A model generated the notes under the pieces. It was given only the letters and a program-made list of their open reading frames with translations. It searched no databases and was not told the origin of the DNA. The position numbers were made by a program, and so were the translations under genes. DNA of 64,000 bases from Rhypophila decipiens (taxonomy: Eukaryota > Ascomycota > Sordariomycetes > Sordariales > Naviculisporaceae): positions 1-64,000 of the forward strand of contig MU858093.1 of assembly GCA_033297075.1 (NCBI GenBank), in the 5' to 3' direction. Below are positions 32,056 to 43,710 of this stretch, piece after piece; the first letter of the stretch is position 1, and every line of letters begins with the position of its first letter.

Positions 32056-34085
32056 CTAAGCCTTATAACACAAATCCAAAAACCCCTTGGCCAAATCCAC
32101 AACAACCCCCTTATTAGGCAGACTCCCCGCAACCCCATAAAGCGCCGCGTTATCCCCCGCCTCAGCCTTCCCCTTGGCCTTCTTGCCCTCCGCAATCCTA
32201 ACCCGTTCCTTCTCCCGTTCCATCTCAATCACCTCCTCCAAGTCACTCGCAAGCCGTTCCCAGACCTTGGCAATCGGCATCGTAACAGCCACATGCATAG
32301 CCGGCGGGTTCTGCAGCGCGTTCAGATGCCACCCCTTGGCCGACATTCCATCGGCGATATCATAGATGTCCAGGTTCCTTGCTTGAAAGGCTACCACGCT
32401 CACGAGGGGGTTTCCTATAATCTCGAGCTCCGCGGCAAGTACAGAAGACTCGCGAATACGATCGACTAGTTTTTTGGCGGTGCCGACGATCTCCTCGCAT
32501 GCTCTGAGATAGCCTGATTCTCCCACGCTCATGAGGGATGCCCAGCAGGCGGCTATTAACGCGCCTGGTCGAGACCCGGCCATCCCGGGGGATGCATACA
32601 CGCCTCCGCTCCACGAGGGGTCGACGAAGTACTGGTATGCCCTGTGCTCTTGGGTTCTGTACAGCAAGGTGGAGTTTCCTTTGGGGGCGAAACCGTACTT
32701 GTGCGTGTCGCACGAGATTGTGGTGACCCCCTTGAGGCGGAAATCAAAGGGTGTTGTCTCGAAGCCTGCTTTTTCGAGGAAGGGGACCAGGAACGAACCG
32801 AGACAGCAGTCTACGTGGAGGGGGATTTTGCGTTTGAGGGCGAGTCTGCTGAGGGCAGAGATGTCGTCGATTATCCCGTGCGGGAAGTTGGGTGCTGAGC
32901 CGACCAGGAGGACGGTGTTTTTGTTTATCAGGCGGGATACGCGGCGCACATCGACTTGGTGTGCTGGGGCTGGGCAGGCGACTAGGTGCACTTTGATTTT
33001 GAAATATTCGCCTGCTTTGCGGAATGCTGTGTGTGCTGTTTCGGGGAGGATCCTGGGATCAAGTTAGATTTTTGTTTGGGATTGAGCATGGGAGCAACAG
33101 GAACTTGCATTTCAGGCTCGGTAATACCACGCTCGGCATACCCTTTCTGTCTCGCAGCCAGACAGGCCATGAGGATACTTTCCGTGCCACCGATCGTGCT
33201 CACACCAGCTGCCCCAGGGGGCGCATTGAACAAGCTCAGCACCATGGCCACGACCTCGGCCTCCATTTTACGCACTCCGGGGAACACATCCGGATGGATC
33301 GGGTTGGCGACGGTGAACTTGCCGTACGCCTCGGTCTGGAGCTTGAGCAGCTCGTCCTCGCCGTGGTACACAGCGCCTGACACATAGCCGTCCTCCCAGC
33401 GGGTATGGTCCATGGTCGCCAGGGCCTCGAGCTCCTTGCGGACTTCTTCTTCAGACCAGCCTTCCTTGGGCAGGGTCAGGTACCGAGTCTGGTTGGCGGG
33501 CACGAGCTTGGTCTGCATCTTGGCGATGGCCTCGTTGACTTGCTTGCGGACCTGAGTGCGCACGCCGGGCATGCGCAAAAAATAGCCGTACAAGATGCGC
33601 CGCGTGTCAGTGTAGAGCTCGACGAGGGTGCCGAGGAGGCCGCGGCCCTTGAGCTTCCAGAGGACCTTGCGGGTCCATCTTAGGAGAAAGAAGAAGAAGA
33701 CAATATTTCGGAAGCTGCGGTTTGAAGATGGGTGTTAGTTTGGGTTTTGCTGTCTTGTGAAGATATGATGCAAGTCTTGCAACATGATATGCTCAAGATA
33801 ATCGGTATATCGGTGTATTTGCGACAGCAATGAATGAAAGCCGCTCAAGCAACCAAGCCTCGGAAGTGTAGGTAGGGGATATTAAATATTGCCAACAGAT
33901 ACAGACACGGCAAGTAATAACAACCGCCGCACTCTATACATGGCCAAGAAAAAAAAGGGGGTGCGGGAGGCGTGCACTGACAGATCCAGGTTCAGCACCT
34001 GCAGCGGGTTGCCCTGTGGGCGCCTCTTCTTGACGGAATTGAAGCTCTCTCGCAGGCTCACAGGCATGCGAGAAGTGCCCGGCAT
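32056..34085 (-). CDS. dpl1: Sphingosine-1-phosphate lyase
   Basis: Exons 34085-33982, 33714-33109 and 33052-32056 give 568 residues, the family length. Residues 36-52 (RNIVFFFFLLRW) form the ER membrane anchor. The PLP-dependent group II decarboxylase fold follows: DGYVSGAVYHGEDELLKLQ, NPIHPDVFPGVRKMEAEVV, GVSTIGGTESILMA, IPLHVDCCLGSF, and SCDTHKYGFAPKG with the PLP lysine near residue 355. It cleaves sphingoid-base phosphates to phosphoethanolamine and a long-chain aldehyde, the exit step of sphingolipid breakdown. The first intron is long (267 bp, donor GTCAGT). The second (33053-33108) has a GC donor (GCAAGT) with a CTAAC branch and CAG acceptor; only this choice joins EPEM to ILPETAHTAFRKAGEYF in frame. 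A weak point is the exact first donor. Confidence 0.95.
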
Positions 34086-35897
34086 CGTTGCGGGTTATTT
34101 TCTTTTCCAATTGGTTCGTTTGCTCGATCTCGTACCCGGTGTCTGTTGAGAATAAAAGGCTAATTCGTATTAAGCTTAAACTCGTGCCGTCATGTTGTTC
34201 ATGCCTCGTCCCGAGTGTTGAGTGGAAGTTCAACAGAATTCCAGGTTGGATGATGGAGTGGATTTAGGCGGCTTAAGTTTCCCGTGTCCCTGTCGCGTGG
34301 CGACCCGGTTTCTTTTTGCATGCGCCAGAGGTGCCTGGGATTGGGCATCCGAGTGGCCCGGGAGGGTACCCCACGGCACCCCGCGGATTCCCCAGGCCGT
34401 TTTTGAGTGCTGCTGCAGGCGCCGCCCCGCTTTCTGCGGTCCTTGTAGCTAAACTTCCACATGCTAATGATGTAGGCCACACTTGGTATCACAACTTTTG
34501 TGAATACGGGCAGTTGTTTTGTAAATAACTGGTTATAAAGACCCAATTGGTGTCATCATGTTAGTTTTGGACACGGCGATATGCTCAGGTGTGACCGTGC
34601 TCTTGTCACAAGACTCCATACATGATACTACAACTCAAGAGCCAGCCACTTGATGGGTCTGATTCTTTGTCCAAAAACTCCGTTCGACAACCACTGTAAC
34701 ATTTCATGGTAAGCATAGCCCCCAACAAGTTAGTCCCACCTCTCGTAGCGAGTGAGACGGTGATGAGGTGACGGTGTTATTTCTCACTTACATCCATGGG
34801 CGCATGTTCACTGCACTCTATGATCACATTTTAGCATCGGGGTATTACTTGCGTTGGACTGTGCGCTGACTCAGCCATTTAAGTCAGGACTCAGCACATA
34901 AAGGTTTATATATACGGTCTGTGAGACTGAGGTGAGTCTTCAAAACAAGGGTAATTTCCATTGTGCAGAGGTATAGTTGTTGTTATTGAGAAGTGAGGAG
35001 GCGGTGAACAGCCGAGGGACTTCCCAAAACAGGCTGCGAGATCTGACCAGTAACCACACCTTGCGTCAAGTCGGTGGTATTTTGTGCTAGATCTGGCCAG
35101 CAACGCCGGCGATGGAACGGTACAGTACCATCTACCAGATGTGGCAGTTTCCAAGATCCATCATCTCGACGCCCAACTTGGAAAATGACATTTGGGATTG
35201 GCGGCGAGGGATGATATCAAAGATATGTAAGAAAACTATATGGACCATTGAAGGAGATGTAATGTTCAAGAGAAAATATACACAAAAGAATAAAAAAAAA
35301 AACAAAGCGGCCCTCTCCTCCCATTCCCCGCTACAAGCGCCTTCACAGACTTGCTTCTGGGACAATACCAGCCAGTGGAAGTATGCAATATTTATTATGA
35401 CATGTCAACAATAACCCCGTCCGTCATGACACCTGTGATAGTCAGCCGCCTCGTTTGTTCGTCCTACCCACCAGCAAATATAAAGACAGCAACTATATGA
35501 CAAGAATATTGGACCCAGAGAAGAAAAGAAAAGGAAGAAAAACGCCATATCTAACATGTTTGTTCCCCGAGTGGAGGAATAGAAGACAAAATGGGCAATA
35601 CGATAACAGGAAAAGGGGAAAAAACATCGCCTGCGCGCCCGTGACCTCGTAGCCAGTCCTTGGACCACCCTGCTCAAACATATACATAGATGGACAAAAG
35701 ATGATAAAGTGGGCCAGCTCGGAAGGGAAATTTGAATGGGTAAGGTAAGGTAGGTAGGTAGTTTCATTATCGGTAATCGTTCGTCTCGTCAACGTCAACG
35801 GCTTTTATTGTATTTTCGAATCGGCGGTTCTGGTGTGATGGCGAATTAGAGTCATCCACCCCAGTTCATTCTGCTCCGTCGTCTTGCAAGTAGCAGA
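34086..35897. other. 1.8-kb spacer, no gene recognised
   Basis: Right of 34086 is the DPL1 promoter. Short frames at 34199-34546 and 35405-35798 lie on both strands and show no motif. AGGTAGGT repeats lie at 35743-35761. The right end holds the 3' flank of the GT34 gene. Confidence 0.45.
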
Positions 35898-36975
35898 TTA
35901 CGCGTTCTTAAACGCAAGCCGCCATTGCTGGGCATATTTCTGGGCTTCCGTCTCGCACGCCTGCGCTCCAGCCGCCGCACAGTCGGGAAACCTCACTGCA
36001 AGGTCGCCCTCTTTGTATTCCTGCCCTGTCTTCCCGTTGCTGTACGAGTTGATCACGTTCTGGTCGACAATGGCCATCTTTGCCAGGATAGTCGGGTGCC
36101 ATTGGACGATATGTTCCTGTAACATCATGTTAGATTCACCAAGACTTGACTATTCGATCCTCCATGGAATGACAACTTACCAAGGCATGAGTCTCGGCCC
36201 TCTGAAAGTTATAGCTCCTATAGATAGGATCGAACCACGTCTCGAGCATAAACTCGCCCCATTCCCCATTGCGCACAATAAAACTGCCGACCGACAAGCC
36301 CTCCTTGTCCTGCGTCAGCACAAAATCTACATCGCCGCCCCGGAGGTGGCTGAACGTCTTGATTATGCTGTCCGGCGGCACAACAGGCTGGTCCTTCTTC
36401 ATGAGGGATTCAATCTTGGCCGGCGCCATGATATCCTGCTCGATCTTGAGGCTCGGGTTCATGATGAACGAGTTTTGGTCGAGGAACCACACAAAGTAGG
36501 CGTCGGGGTATTTGGTGAGCGCATGCCGGGATGCGACCACGCTCGCCCAGGAAGCGGGCGCTTTTTTAAGATCGTAATCCTCTGCGCTGGGGAAGAACGT
36601 TTGATATCCTGTTTGTTGGGGGTGTCAGTCCTTTGTTCCTCGAGCCCCGAGTTTGCGACCAAAGGGCAATCTCAACATACCGTGCTTCTCGGCGTACTGC
36701 ATCCTATTCTCCTTGATCGTATCTATGTAGCCCTTGCTGTATTTCTTCTCATCGAGCACCGTCACTATCACCGCCGGTGGGTTCCCGTTTGGTTTGTGCC
36801 TCGTCGGCGCCCTTGACCCGCTGGCCCGGATGATAATCCATATTATGGTGAAGAATGCGAGTCCGCCAAGGGCGATAACTTTCAAGCGACTCTTCCGTAG
36901 CGCCGGGAGTTTTGATCCGCGTGGAAGGTATGGCTGAGGATTTGAAGATTTGCGCGGGGGGTATGCGAAGTGCAT
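35898..36975 (-). CDS. GT34 family glycosyltransferase (MNN10/MNN11-like)
   Basis: Exons 36975-36681, 36608-36181 and 36116-35898 give 313 residues. Type II membrane layout: short basic tail, then a single anchor at about 31-51 (KVIALGGLAFFTIIWIIIRA) and a lumenal domain. GT34 marks: VIVTVLDEKKYSKGYI, NRMQYAEKHGYQTFF (joined across intron 1), PDAYFVWFLDQNSFIMNP, GGDVDFVLTQDKEGLSVGSF, WFDPIYRSYNFQRAETHAL, and after intron 2 EHIVQWHP. These enzymes add alpha-1,2/1,6 mannose or galactose to cell-wall mannans in the Golgi, in the M-Pol II complex for Mnn10/Mnn11. The usual DXD metal site reads DQN here, as I recall for some Mnn11-like members; activity may depend on a partner. Both introns (72 and 64 bp) have clean GTATGT and GTAAGT donors. 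Confidence 0.88.
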
Positions 36976-38192
36976 GGCGACTGTGGATTTGGACCTAGGG
37001 CGCGTCCCTAGGCCTTATAAAACTCGACAGACTTTCGAATACGAGGGCGTGAGAGCCAGAAGAGTTTCGTTTCTTCGTCGAGAAGGGCGCCTTAGGAAGT
37101 GTCGAGATCGTCGCCGGTTCGGGACACGGGATTGTCGATCTTGTTTGGTGTCGCAGACTCCAGAAACCGGGCGCTCGGCGCTCGAAGAAACGAAAACGGG
37201 TGACAGCCAGTCTTGAAGAAGACCGCGTTTCGGGGGTCCGATTCCTCTCTGTGAGTCGGATTCGTTGTGGAAATGTGTCGATACTGGTACAGTGTTCACT
37301 CGGTTGATTAGGCCAAGGACATTGGGTGAAATTATTGGTCCCTGCTCTGTCGCATTTCGTCTTTTATCCAGGGGCTAGTACGCCGCTCAATCGGCGGTAT
37401 GAGGCAAAAGCAGAAAGCTGGATGCGAAAAAGAAGAAGAAAATCGAAGGCGAGACACGACTGTATAATGACAACTCTCACCAATTCAAATTTCAGATTTA
37501 CTGCTTCAGAATTAAGGGATGCCCATGTAACTCCTTGGGCTTGGTGACATTTCGCTCAGTCGGCAACCGCTGACAGGTGGCATCTGAGGCCTTGGCAATA
37601 TATATCTCTTGGCGCATCGGGATTTTGATTCAGGGGGTGTCACCAATCGCTGCGGCGTTGATCAAGAAACATCAGAATTTATGGCAATGTCCGTTGGTGA
37701 TGTACAATTATGGAAAAACGCGCTTAAAAAGACATATACACTCAGGACTTATAAACAGGGAGATATATCCGTACGCCAAGTCTCAGCTTGCAAACTCAAT
37801 TCATCGCTAGCAGGCTATTAAAGTTATGACTGGAACCCATCGAGTCACAGTAATTTACATGTATCCATATGAGGGGAAATGTAACAATCTCGCCGTTGTC
37901 CAGCACCCAACTGATTACCGGCTCGTGGCCCAAGGACCAGACGTAATAGTCAGTATGGTTCCAAGGAACCCCTGACGGAGATTGACGCTTCGCACCAGCC
38001 TGAACGAAAAGAGGACAAGACGCCCAATTCTCAAGGAGGTAGCGAGGCTTCTTCTTTGCACACAGACTAGCCAGCACAGCACGTTGGAAATAGCTGTGCC
38101 AGCTTAAGAGTGTGCAAATATTTAAATGAAACGGAAAGAAATTTGGATAGTCCCAGAGAGTAAAGGAAATCGCTCATTATTCCCAGCTTAAG
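36976..38192. other. 1.2-kb spacer upstream of GT34
   Basis: GT34 promoter on the left, the 3' flank of the RING-CH gene on the right. A 93-codon antisense frame (37796-38077) has no motif and is not annotated. Confidence 0.45.
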
Positions 38193-39287
38193 TTACCTAT
38201 CTTTTCTAGATTCCTGAGGTGGTGCCGGCGCGGGGGCACCAGCTGCGTCTTCATCCTCGTCGTCGTCATCATCTCCCTGGACGTCCGCGACTCGATCGCT
38301 AAACTTTTCCAGAGCCACGGACGTATAATGGGTAACCACTTTCCAGGTAGCCTAGAGAAATGTCAGCAGGGGTAGCGCTTCGGGACGGTGAATCGATATT
38401 AAACATACCCCGAGAAACGTCACAACTCCCAAAACGATAACAATCATATTGACCGACTCAACTCTGTCTCTTGCCGTTCCTCTTCTTCGGCCTCCTCCGA
38501 CACGAACACCACCAAACCAGCGCCACGGTGAGGTAACAAAGAACGACTTGAAGAAACCCAGCAGACCAAGGGAGGCAAATCCCTTGAAGAAGTGAAACGA
38601 CCAGGAGTTCGGCTCATCGTCAACGAGCCCCGCGACGGGGACGTGGTAATCGTCTTCGTCATCGTAGAAAACCGAGTCGACGAAGAAGAACGGATCCAAC
38701 CAGAGCTTGATGATAGGGTCCGCGATGAAGCCCAGGACAAAGACGGTCACGACCAGGATCATAATCGTGATGGCAACCCGTAACAGCCTGCTCGATAGCC
38801 ACTGACTCCATCTAAGACGCTCCATGCGGTACTCGAAGGAGCAGGTCGGGCACTTCCAGAAATTTCTGTCTGCAAGGGGCTGGGCACGTCTCCAGGCCTG
38901 GAGACAACCCTCGTGGACATATTTCTGCGATCCTTTGCATTTGCAGGGACTCATCAATCGGCCAAGTTCTGGGTCTTCGGACACGTATCTCACGCGCGTC
39001 TTGGATTGGAACATCCGCCCAGCGATTGAGTCGTCGATCTCGGTCGTTGGTTGCACTTCCTCCAAGCAGATCCTGCAAGTGCGAGGTCGATAATACCGTT
39101 GTCTCCCTTGGGCTGGCGGCGTCTCTTGTTTGGGACTCTCGGCTTGTTGTGTGTCGGCATTGTCGGGTGGCGATGATGATGATGGTGGTGGTATCCAAGG
39201 CGACGGCTCTGGCGGCCCAGCATTCTCAGCTGCTTGCGCGCCCATATCGTCGGGCCAGGACCACTGTGTTCCGGGTACTGGCTCCAT
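38193..39287 (-). CDS. RING-CH (MARCH-type) membrane E3 ubiquitin ligase
   Basis: Exons 39287-38409 and 38351-38193 (57-bp intron, GTATGT, GCTGAC branch, CTAG) give 345 residues. A RING-CH finger spans about 71-150: CRICLEE, then CKCKGSQKYVHEGCLQAW and FWKCPTC, the C4HC3 order of the class. It is followed by a hydrophobic segment (VAITIMILVVTVFVLGF), an acidic loop and a second one (VNMIVIVLGVVTFLG), so it is a membrane protein, probably in the ER or vacuolar membranes. The second exon adds an acidic, Pro/Ala-rich tail ending RKDR. MARCH-type ligases ubiquitinate membrane substrates; the partner E2 and substrate are unknown. The intron choice is sure because the frame otherwise stops soon after FLGV. 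Confidence 0.9.
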
Positions 39288-40032
39288 GATTTCAAGCTAT
39301 GCAATTGAAATTGTTGAGTGTTCTAGAAGTTAAAGTGGTGCCATATGTGCCGGTGTATATATAGCATCATAAGGTTGACGTTGAAAGGAAGAAGGGTGAC
39401 GAAACTCGGCGAATGTGATAGGTGGTCAGAAGCTCAATCACCGACTCAACCCCCAAGCCCGCCTAAGGATTTCCCCAGAGGCCGAGCAGTGACATTCGAC
39501 TTACCCTGTTGCTCATTTCAATCGTCTCTCTTTGCGAAAGAAACCCGCAATGAAAGGAAAGAAGGAAGCTGCTCTTTGTCACTTGACTTTGGATGATCCA
39601 AACGGCAGGTTCGGACTTCTTTTCTCTGAAGGAGTGCACAGGGAAAGGCAAAAAGGAAAAAAGTTTTGCGAGTCGAACAAAAGGCAAGCCCAAGCCCCAC
39701 CAGAGCTTGGTTTCAGTGGGGTTTTGGTAAGTGCTGGCAGGCACAAGCTGGAACCCCACTTGCCTTCAGGTCCAACAGCGGAACGAATCAGAGCGGCCCG
39801 CTGAACAAGGTTGTTGGTCCGAGCGAGCTGCCAGGCTGGGAGCTCACAGGGCCGGTTCAGTTCGACGCGCAACATCCACCGTGCCTGGTGACCATAGTGA
39901 GCTTCCCGACGACCAGAGAGCTTCATCTTCGAACAAACCAACACCAAATACATCGACGGCATTAATTGCAAAACAGTAACCACTCCAAAACAATCGACAT
40001 CCTCACAAAAATAGCCATTCGCATCAGACAGC
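39288..40032. promoter_or_regulatory. Divergent promoter of RING-CH and proteasome alpha-2 genes
   Basis: 745 bp between two divergent starts. A TATATATA motif lies at 39356-39363, about 70 bases from the RING-CH ATG. No gene is recognised; the open frames here occur on both strands. Confidence 0.5.
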
Positions 40033-41155
40033 ATGGCGGATAGATACTCGTTCTCTCTCACCACCTTCTCGCCCAGGTAGGCTCCGCCGGAATCAATCAA
40101 GCTGTTTTATGGTATTGGGCCTCGCTAACACACAACTGCGCAGCGGGAAGCTGGTTCAGATCGGTCAGTCTACTCACCGATTCCCGGATCGACATCGCCT
40201 GTCCACTTGTGACGGTCCTCTCAGCTAACCCCCACCAGAATATGCTCTCAACGCAGTCAACCAGGGCGTTACAGCTCTCGGTATCAAAGGTAAAGCACTC
40301 TTTCACTATCCCCTCTCGTCAACTTCTAAGAACTAACCATGTTTTCCCTCTAGCAACCAACGGCATCGTCCTAGCCACCGAAAAGAAATCCTCCTCCCCG
40401 CTCGCCGACCCCACGTCCCTCTCCAAGATCAGCCTCATCACCCCCAACATCGGCATGGTCTACTCAGGCATGGGCCCCGACTACAGAGTCCTGGTCGACC
40501 GCGCCCGCAAAGTCTCCCACACAGGCTACAAGCGCATCTACAACGAATACCCTCCCACACGGATATTAGTCCAGGACGTCGCCCGCGAGATGCAAGAAGC
40601 CACCCAGTCCGGCGGTGTCCGTCCCTACGGCGTCAGTCTGCTCATCGCGGGCTGGGACGAGGGAGTCCTGCCCGAGGAAGAGGTCGAGGCGCTCGCTGCC
40701 AAGGCTGCTGCTGGAAAGGAAGATGATGGCGAGAAGAAGAAGATCACCGGCAAGACGGGCGGTATCCTCAAGGGAGGGCCTATGCTATACCAGGTTGATC
40801 CGTCGGGCAGTTATTTCCCCTGGAAGGCTACGGCCATTGGTAAGAGCGCGACGACGGCCAAGACGTTCTTGGAGAAGCGGTATACCGAGGGACTGGAGCT
40901 GGAAGATGCGGTGCATATTGCGCTTTTGACGCTCAAGGAGACCATTGAGGGCGAGATGAGCGGCGAGACTATTGAGATTGGTATGTTTCTTCTTCTCGGT
41001 ATGATTATGGTACTTTTTCTAACTTTGTTCTTGCAGGTATCGTCGGGCCACCAGCAGACCATCTCCTCGGAGTCGAGGGTGTTGAGGGCGCGAGAGGACC
41101 GCGCTTCCGGAAACTCACACCCCAGGAGATTGAGGATTATCTTACGAATCTATGA
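40033..41155 (+). CDS. pre8: 20S proteasome subunit alpha-2 (Pre8)
   Basis: Five exons: 40033-40076, 40144-40163, 40239-40289, 40354-40980 and 41037-41155, for 286 residues. It begins [25 protein letters not shown], the alpha-subunit signature of alpha-2 (Pre8/PSMA2), with [27 protein letters not shown] following. The second coding exon is only 20 nt. Proteasome alpha subunits form the outer gate ring of the 20S core in nucleus and cytosol. Fungal and animal alpha-2 proteins are about 235-250 residues; the extra length is a lysine/glycine/glutamate-rich insertion at about 145-182 ([20 protein letters not shown]) in a surface loop. The C-terminus ends [19 protein letters not shown]. All donors (GTAGGC, GTCAGT, GTAAAG, GTATGT) and acceptors fit the frame. 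The gene converges with the RCC1 gene after 292 bases. Confidence 0.95.
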
Positions 41156-41447
41156 GACATTCTGGTTTGGGTTATGGTGTTATTCGGGTAGGCTAACAAA
41201 GATTTTGGGAGCGCCGACCCTTGTTTGTAATGACAGCGGATTACAAAATAGTTAGAGAGCCAGCTAAGCTATACTTTGTGTCCTCTCGAGTTCTGCGCAA
41301 TTAGCTCAAAGCAAGTTACGCTTTGTGTTTCTCACATTCGAGGCTAATGAAATATTGAAAAGTTCAAGGGTTCCCGTTTCTGTATTATATTGTTCCAATC
41401 ACATGCCTCATTGTGATCTTGGGGTATCAATGCTTCATTCGATGCTG

Positions 41448-42872
41448 CTAGTTTGTCCGGATCATGACAAATGAATTCCTCGGCCCAGCTACCACACCCG
41501 TTATGACTGCTTCTCGTGACTTGATTCGATCATCATCAATCTCGACCTTTGTCCAGACATCAGTTGACTGTTCAACATCAGGAAGTCCCAACTGGCCGTT
41601 GGAATTATCCCCTACGACGAAGAGTTCACCCTCCGTAGTCAAGGCGAGTAAATGCCGTTCTCCTATGGCGAAATCGGCGATGTCTTTCCAGTCTGCTACG
41701 TCTACTGGTGTCGGATCGGCGGTGAGATTTAGGGATGATAATACGGCGCCTTCACGCCTGCTGCTGGTGTTTGGCTTTGTTTCTGTTCGTGCGGCTGTTG
41801 CTGCGGGGGATGATAATGAAGATGACGATGGAGAGATAGATATTGAGCATGAAGAGATAGATGGCGAACGACGACATGGTTCAGTTCTTGGGGACTGGCC
41901 CCAGGCGTAGAGGTCGTTTCCTTTTGTCAGGGCGGCGAGGATGGTTCCTGTCCCGCAGCCGGTGGCGACTTTGGTGATTTTGCCGGTTGGGGGGGATTCT
42001 AGATGTGTTATTGGGCTGGGTTGGTCTGCGGGACTGTTTATTTGTGAGAATGAGCCTGATCTGTATTTTTGTCAGATGTGCGGGGATTCCTACCTATCGT
42101 CTGTGACTTGTCGTCCTAGACAGGCACTGTACCGTTCGTCGCCCCAGGTGTAGACTGTCCCTTTTGAGGAGAGGGCGACGAAGCCTGTCTCGTAGGCGAT
42201 GAGTTGGATTATTGGGTCGGGGAAGGTGAATGACCACCTGCTTGAGATACAGCTGGATACCGGCTGTTGTGCGGGTTCGAGAGAATATCGGCTTCCTTCG
42301 TGATGTGTGCAGAATGTTTTTATCGAGTTGTATTGCTGCACGGATCTGGTTGCTTTGGTATAGACTGGTGATGATGTTAGTTATAGTGAGGCAGGAAAGT
42401 ACAGTGTGAAATCTGAGCAAGGCATAACTTCAGGAAGGCACGAGGATGAACATGAGAAGCAGAGGAAAGTACTAACCTACGATAACCCCATTGGACGCCC
42501 AGGCGGTCAAGTACTCTGGCTCGTCGAGGTATTCCCCCAATACCTCGTGGCCTTTTGGGGCCAGTCCCGCCGATCGGAGCCCGGACGGTGTGGAGTGTAC
42601 TTGGGTTTGATGTCAGCACAGTATTCTATGATGATTTTCTATTACATTTTGTTCATAGATACAGTGAGAAGAGACTGAAATGAAGTTACAAAAAATGTGG
42701 AGACCACCAATTTACCCTTAGTATATGAGAGAAAGGCTTCAATTTTGTCAATACTTTGATCGGTCAGGACCGAAGTAAAGGTGCGGATGTCGGCCGGCTC
42801 GGGTACGGCCTCTTGACCGTCATCAAAGTGCAGCTGGTTCCAGGCGTTAAAACCGGCCACGAAGAGCTCCAT
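41448..42872 (-). CDS. RCC1-repeat protein
   Basis: Four exons, 42872-42716, 42599-42477, 42364-42094 and 42060-41448, give 387 residues. RCC1-type blades are recognisable: MELFVAGFNAWNQL at the start, GFVALSSKGTVYTWGDERYSACLGR in the third exon, ILAALTKGNDLYAWGQ and HLLALTTEGELFVVGDNSNGQLGL in the fourth; each has the (L/V)xxxG-x-hydrophobic-W/V-G pattern. The total suggests a partial propeller of RCC1 repeats, used by fungi in varied roles (guanine exchange for Ran, or ubiquitin or membrane tasks); the partner is unknown. A Ser-rich stretch (about residue 250) sits between the blades. The third intron is only 33 bp (42061-42093): GTAGGA donor, CTGAC branch, CAG acceptor; without it the frame meets a TAG at once. 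Other introns are 116 and 112 bp. Confidence 0.85.
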
Positions 42873-43710
42873 TTTTTTTTTTTTCTGAAAATGACGTCGA
42901 GCTCTCTTATAAGAGTCATCGGCACAGAGAACTTTGCATATTTCGACCCCGGAAAGGAAGGAGAGGACGCGGCATTCGTGATGAGGATGACGAGTCGCTT
43001 AGACGCAATCCCGGCTCCGGGTGGTGGGGCCGACCCACCTCGGCCAGCTCTAGCCAAGCCGGGGGTGGGGCTCGGGATGCGGAAGGAGATCCCCGCACAT
43101 CCTCAGGCACAGCTGAATGGGACGAACTTTGAACTCGGCACGCTCATCAAAGCCCAAACCGCGATTCAAACAAGTCTGTTACACGAAATTTGGTGTAATA
43201 CCATTGGATGATGCACTGAGGCCTTCCAAGGCCTCCTGCCCTCTTGCACCAGAAGGCCTCTCAACAGCAGCCCAATCGGCCTCGACTTGGCCTCACCATC
43301 GGTGGACCGTAGGCCTCTTGCATAAGGCTGAGAAAAGATCAAAAACTACTGGAAACTCAAGAACCCATTTTATCAGAACTCTCCATGGCCCAGGATCAGA
43401 TATATGAAAATGCCGAACAGATGAGAGTTTCCGCCCCTCTATGAGGCCACTTTCAATAACCTTATTTGGAGCCAACGCTCCCGCAAGTGGCTCTGTCGAC
43501 CACCTCATATTCTCTTTTCCTTCTCCCCATCCGGTCCCGTCTATTCTCCGAGGCCACGCCTTCAATCCAGCAGCCGCGTAACACCCAGTCGACGTGGACG
43601 ACCAGTGGAACATTGATCTGCTCAACCGGTCAACTCATCATTCCCTGTCCATTTGTGACGACGACTATACTGGATATATGCTCCTCAGCGTTATTCAAGT
43701 ATATGCCAAG
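42873..43710. promoter_or_regulatory. Divergent promoter of the RCC1 and Dicer-like 2 genes
   Basis: 838 bp between divergent starts. A stretch of ten T bases lies just inside 42875-42884. No other gene is recognised. If Dicer starts at 43594 instead, the gap is shorter. Confidence 0.5.

Noticed and set aside
32531..33683. Several frames antisense to DPL1
   Set aside because: They mirror the coding strand of a well-supported gene.
37796..38077. 93-codon antisense frame in the GT34/RING-CH spacer
   Set aside because: No signal peptide or domain; AT-rich flanks and no splice partner seen.
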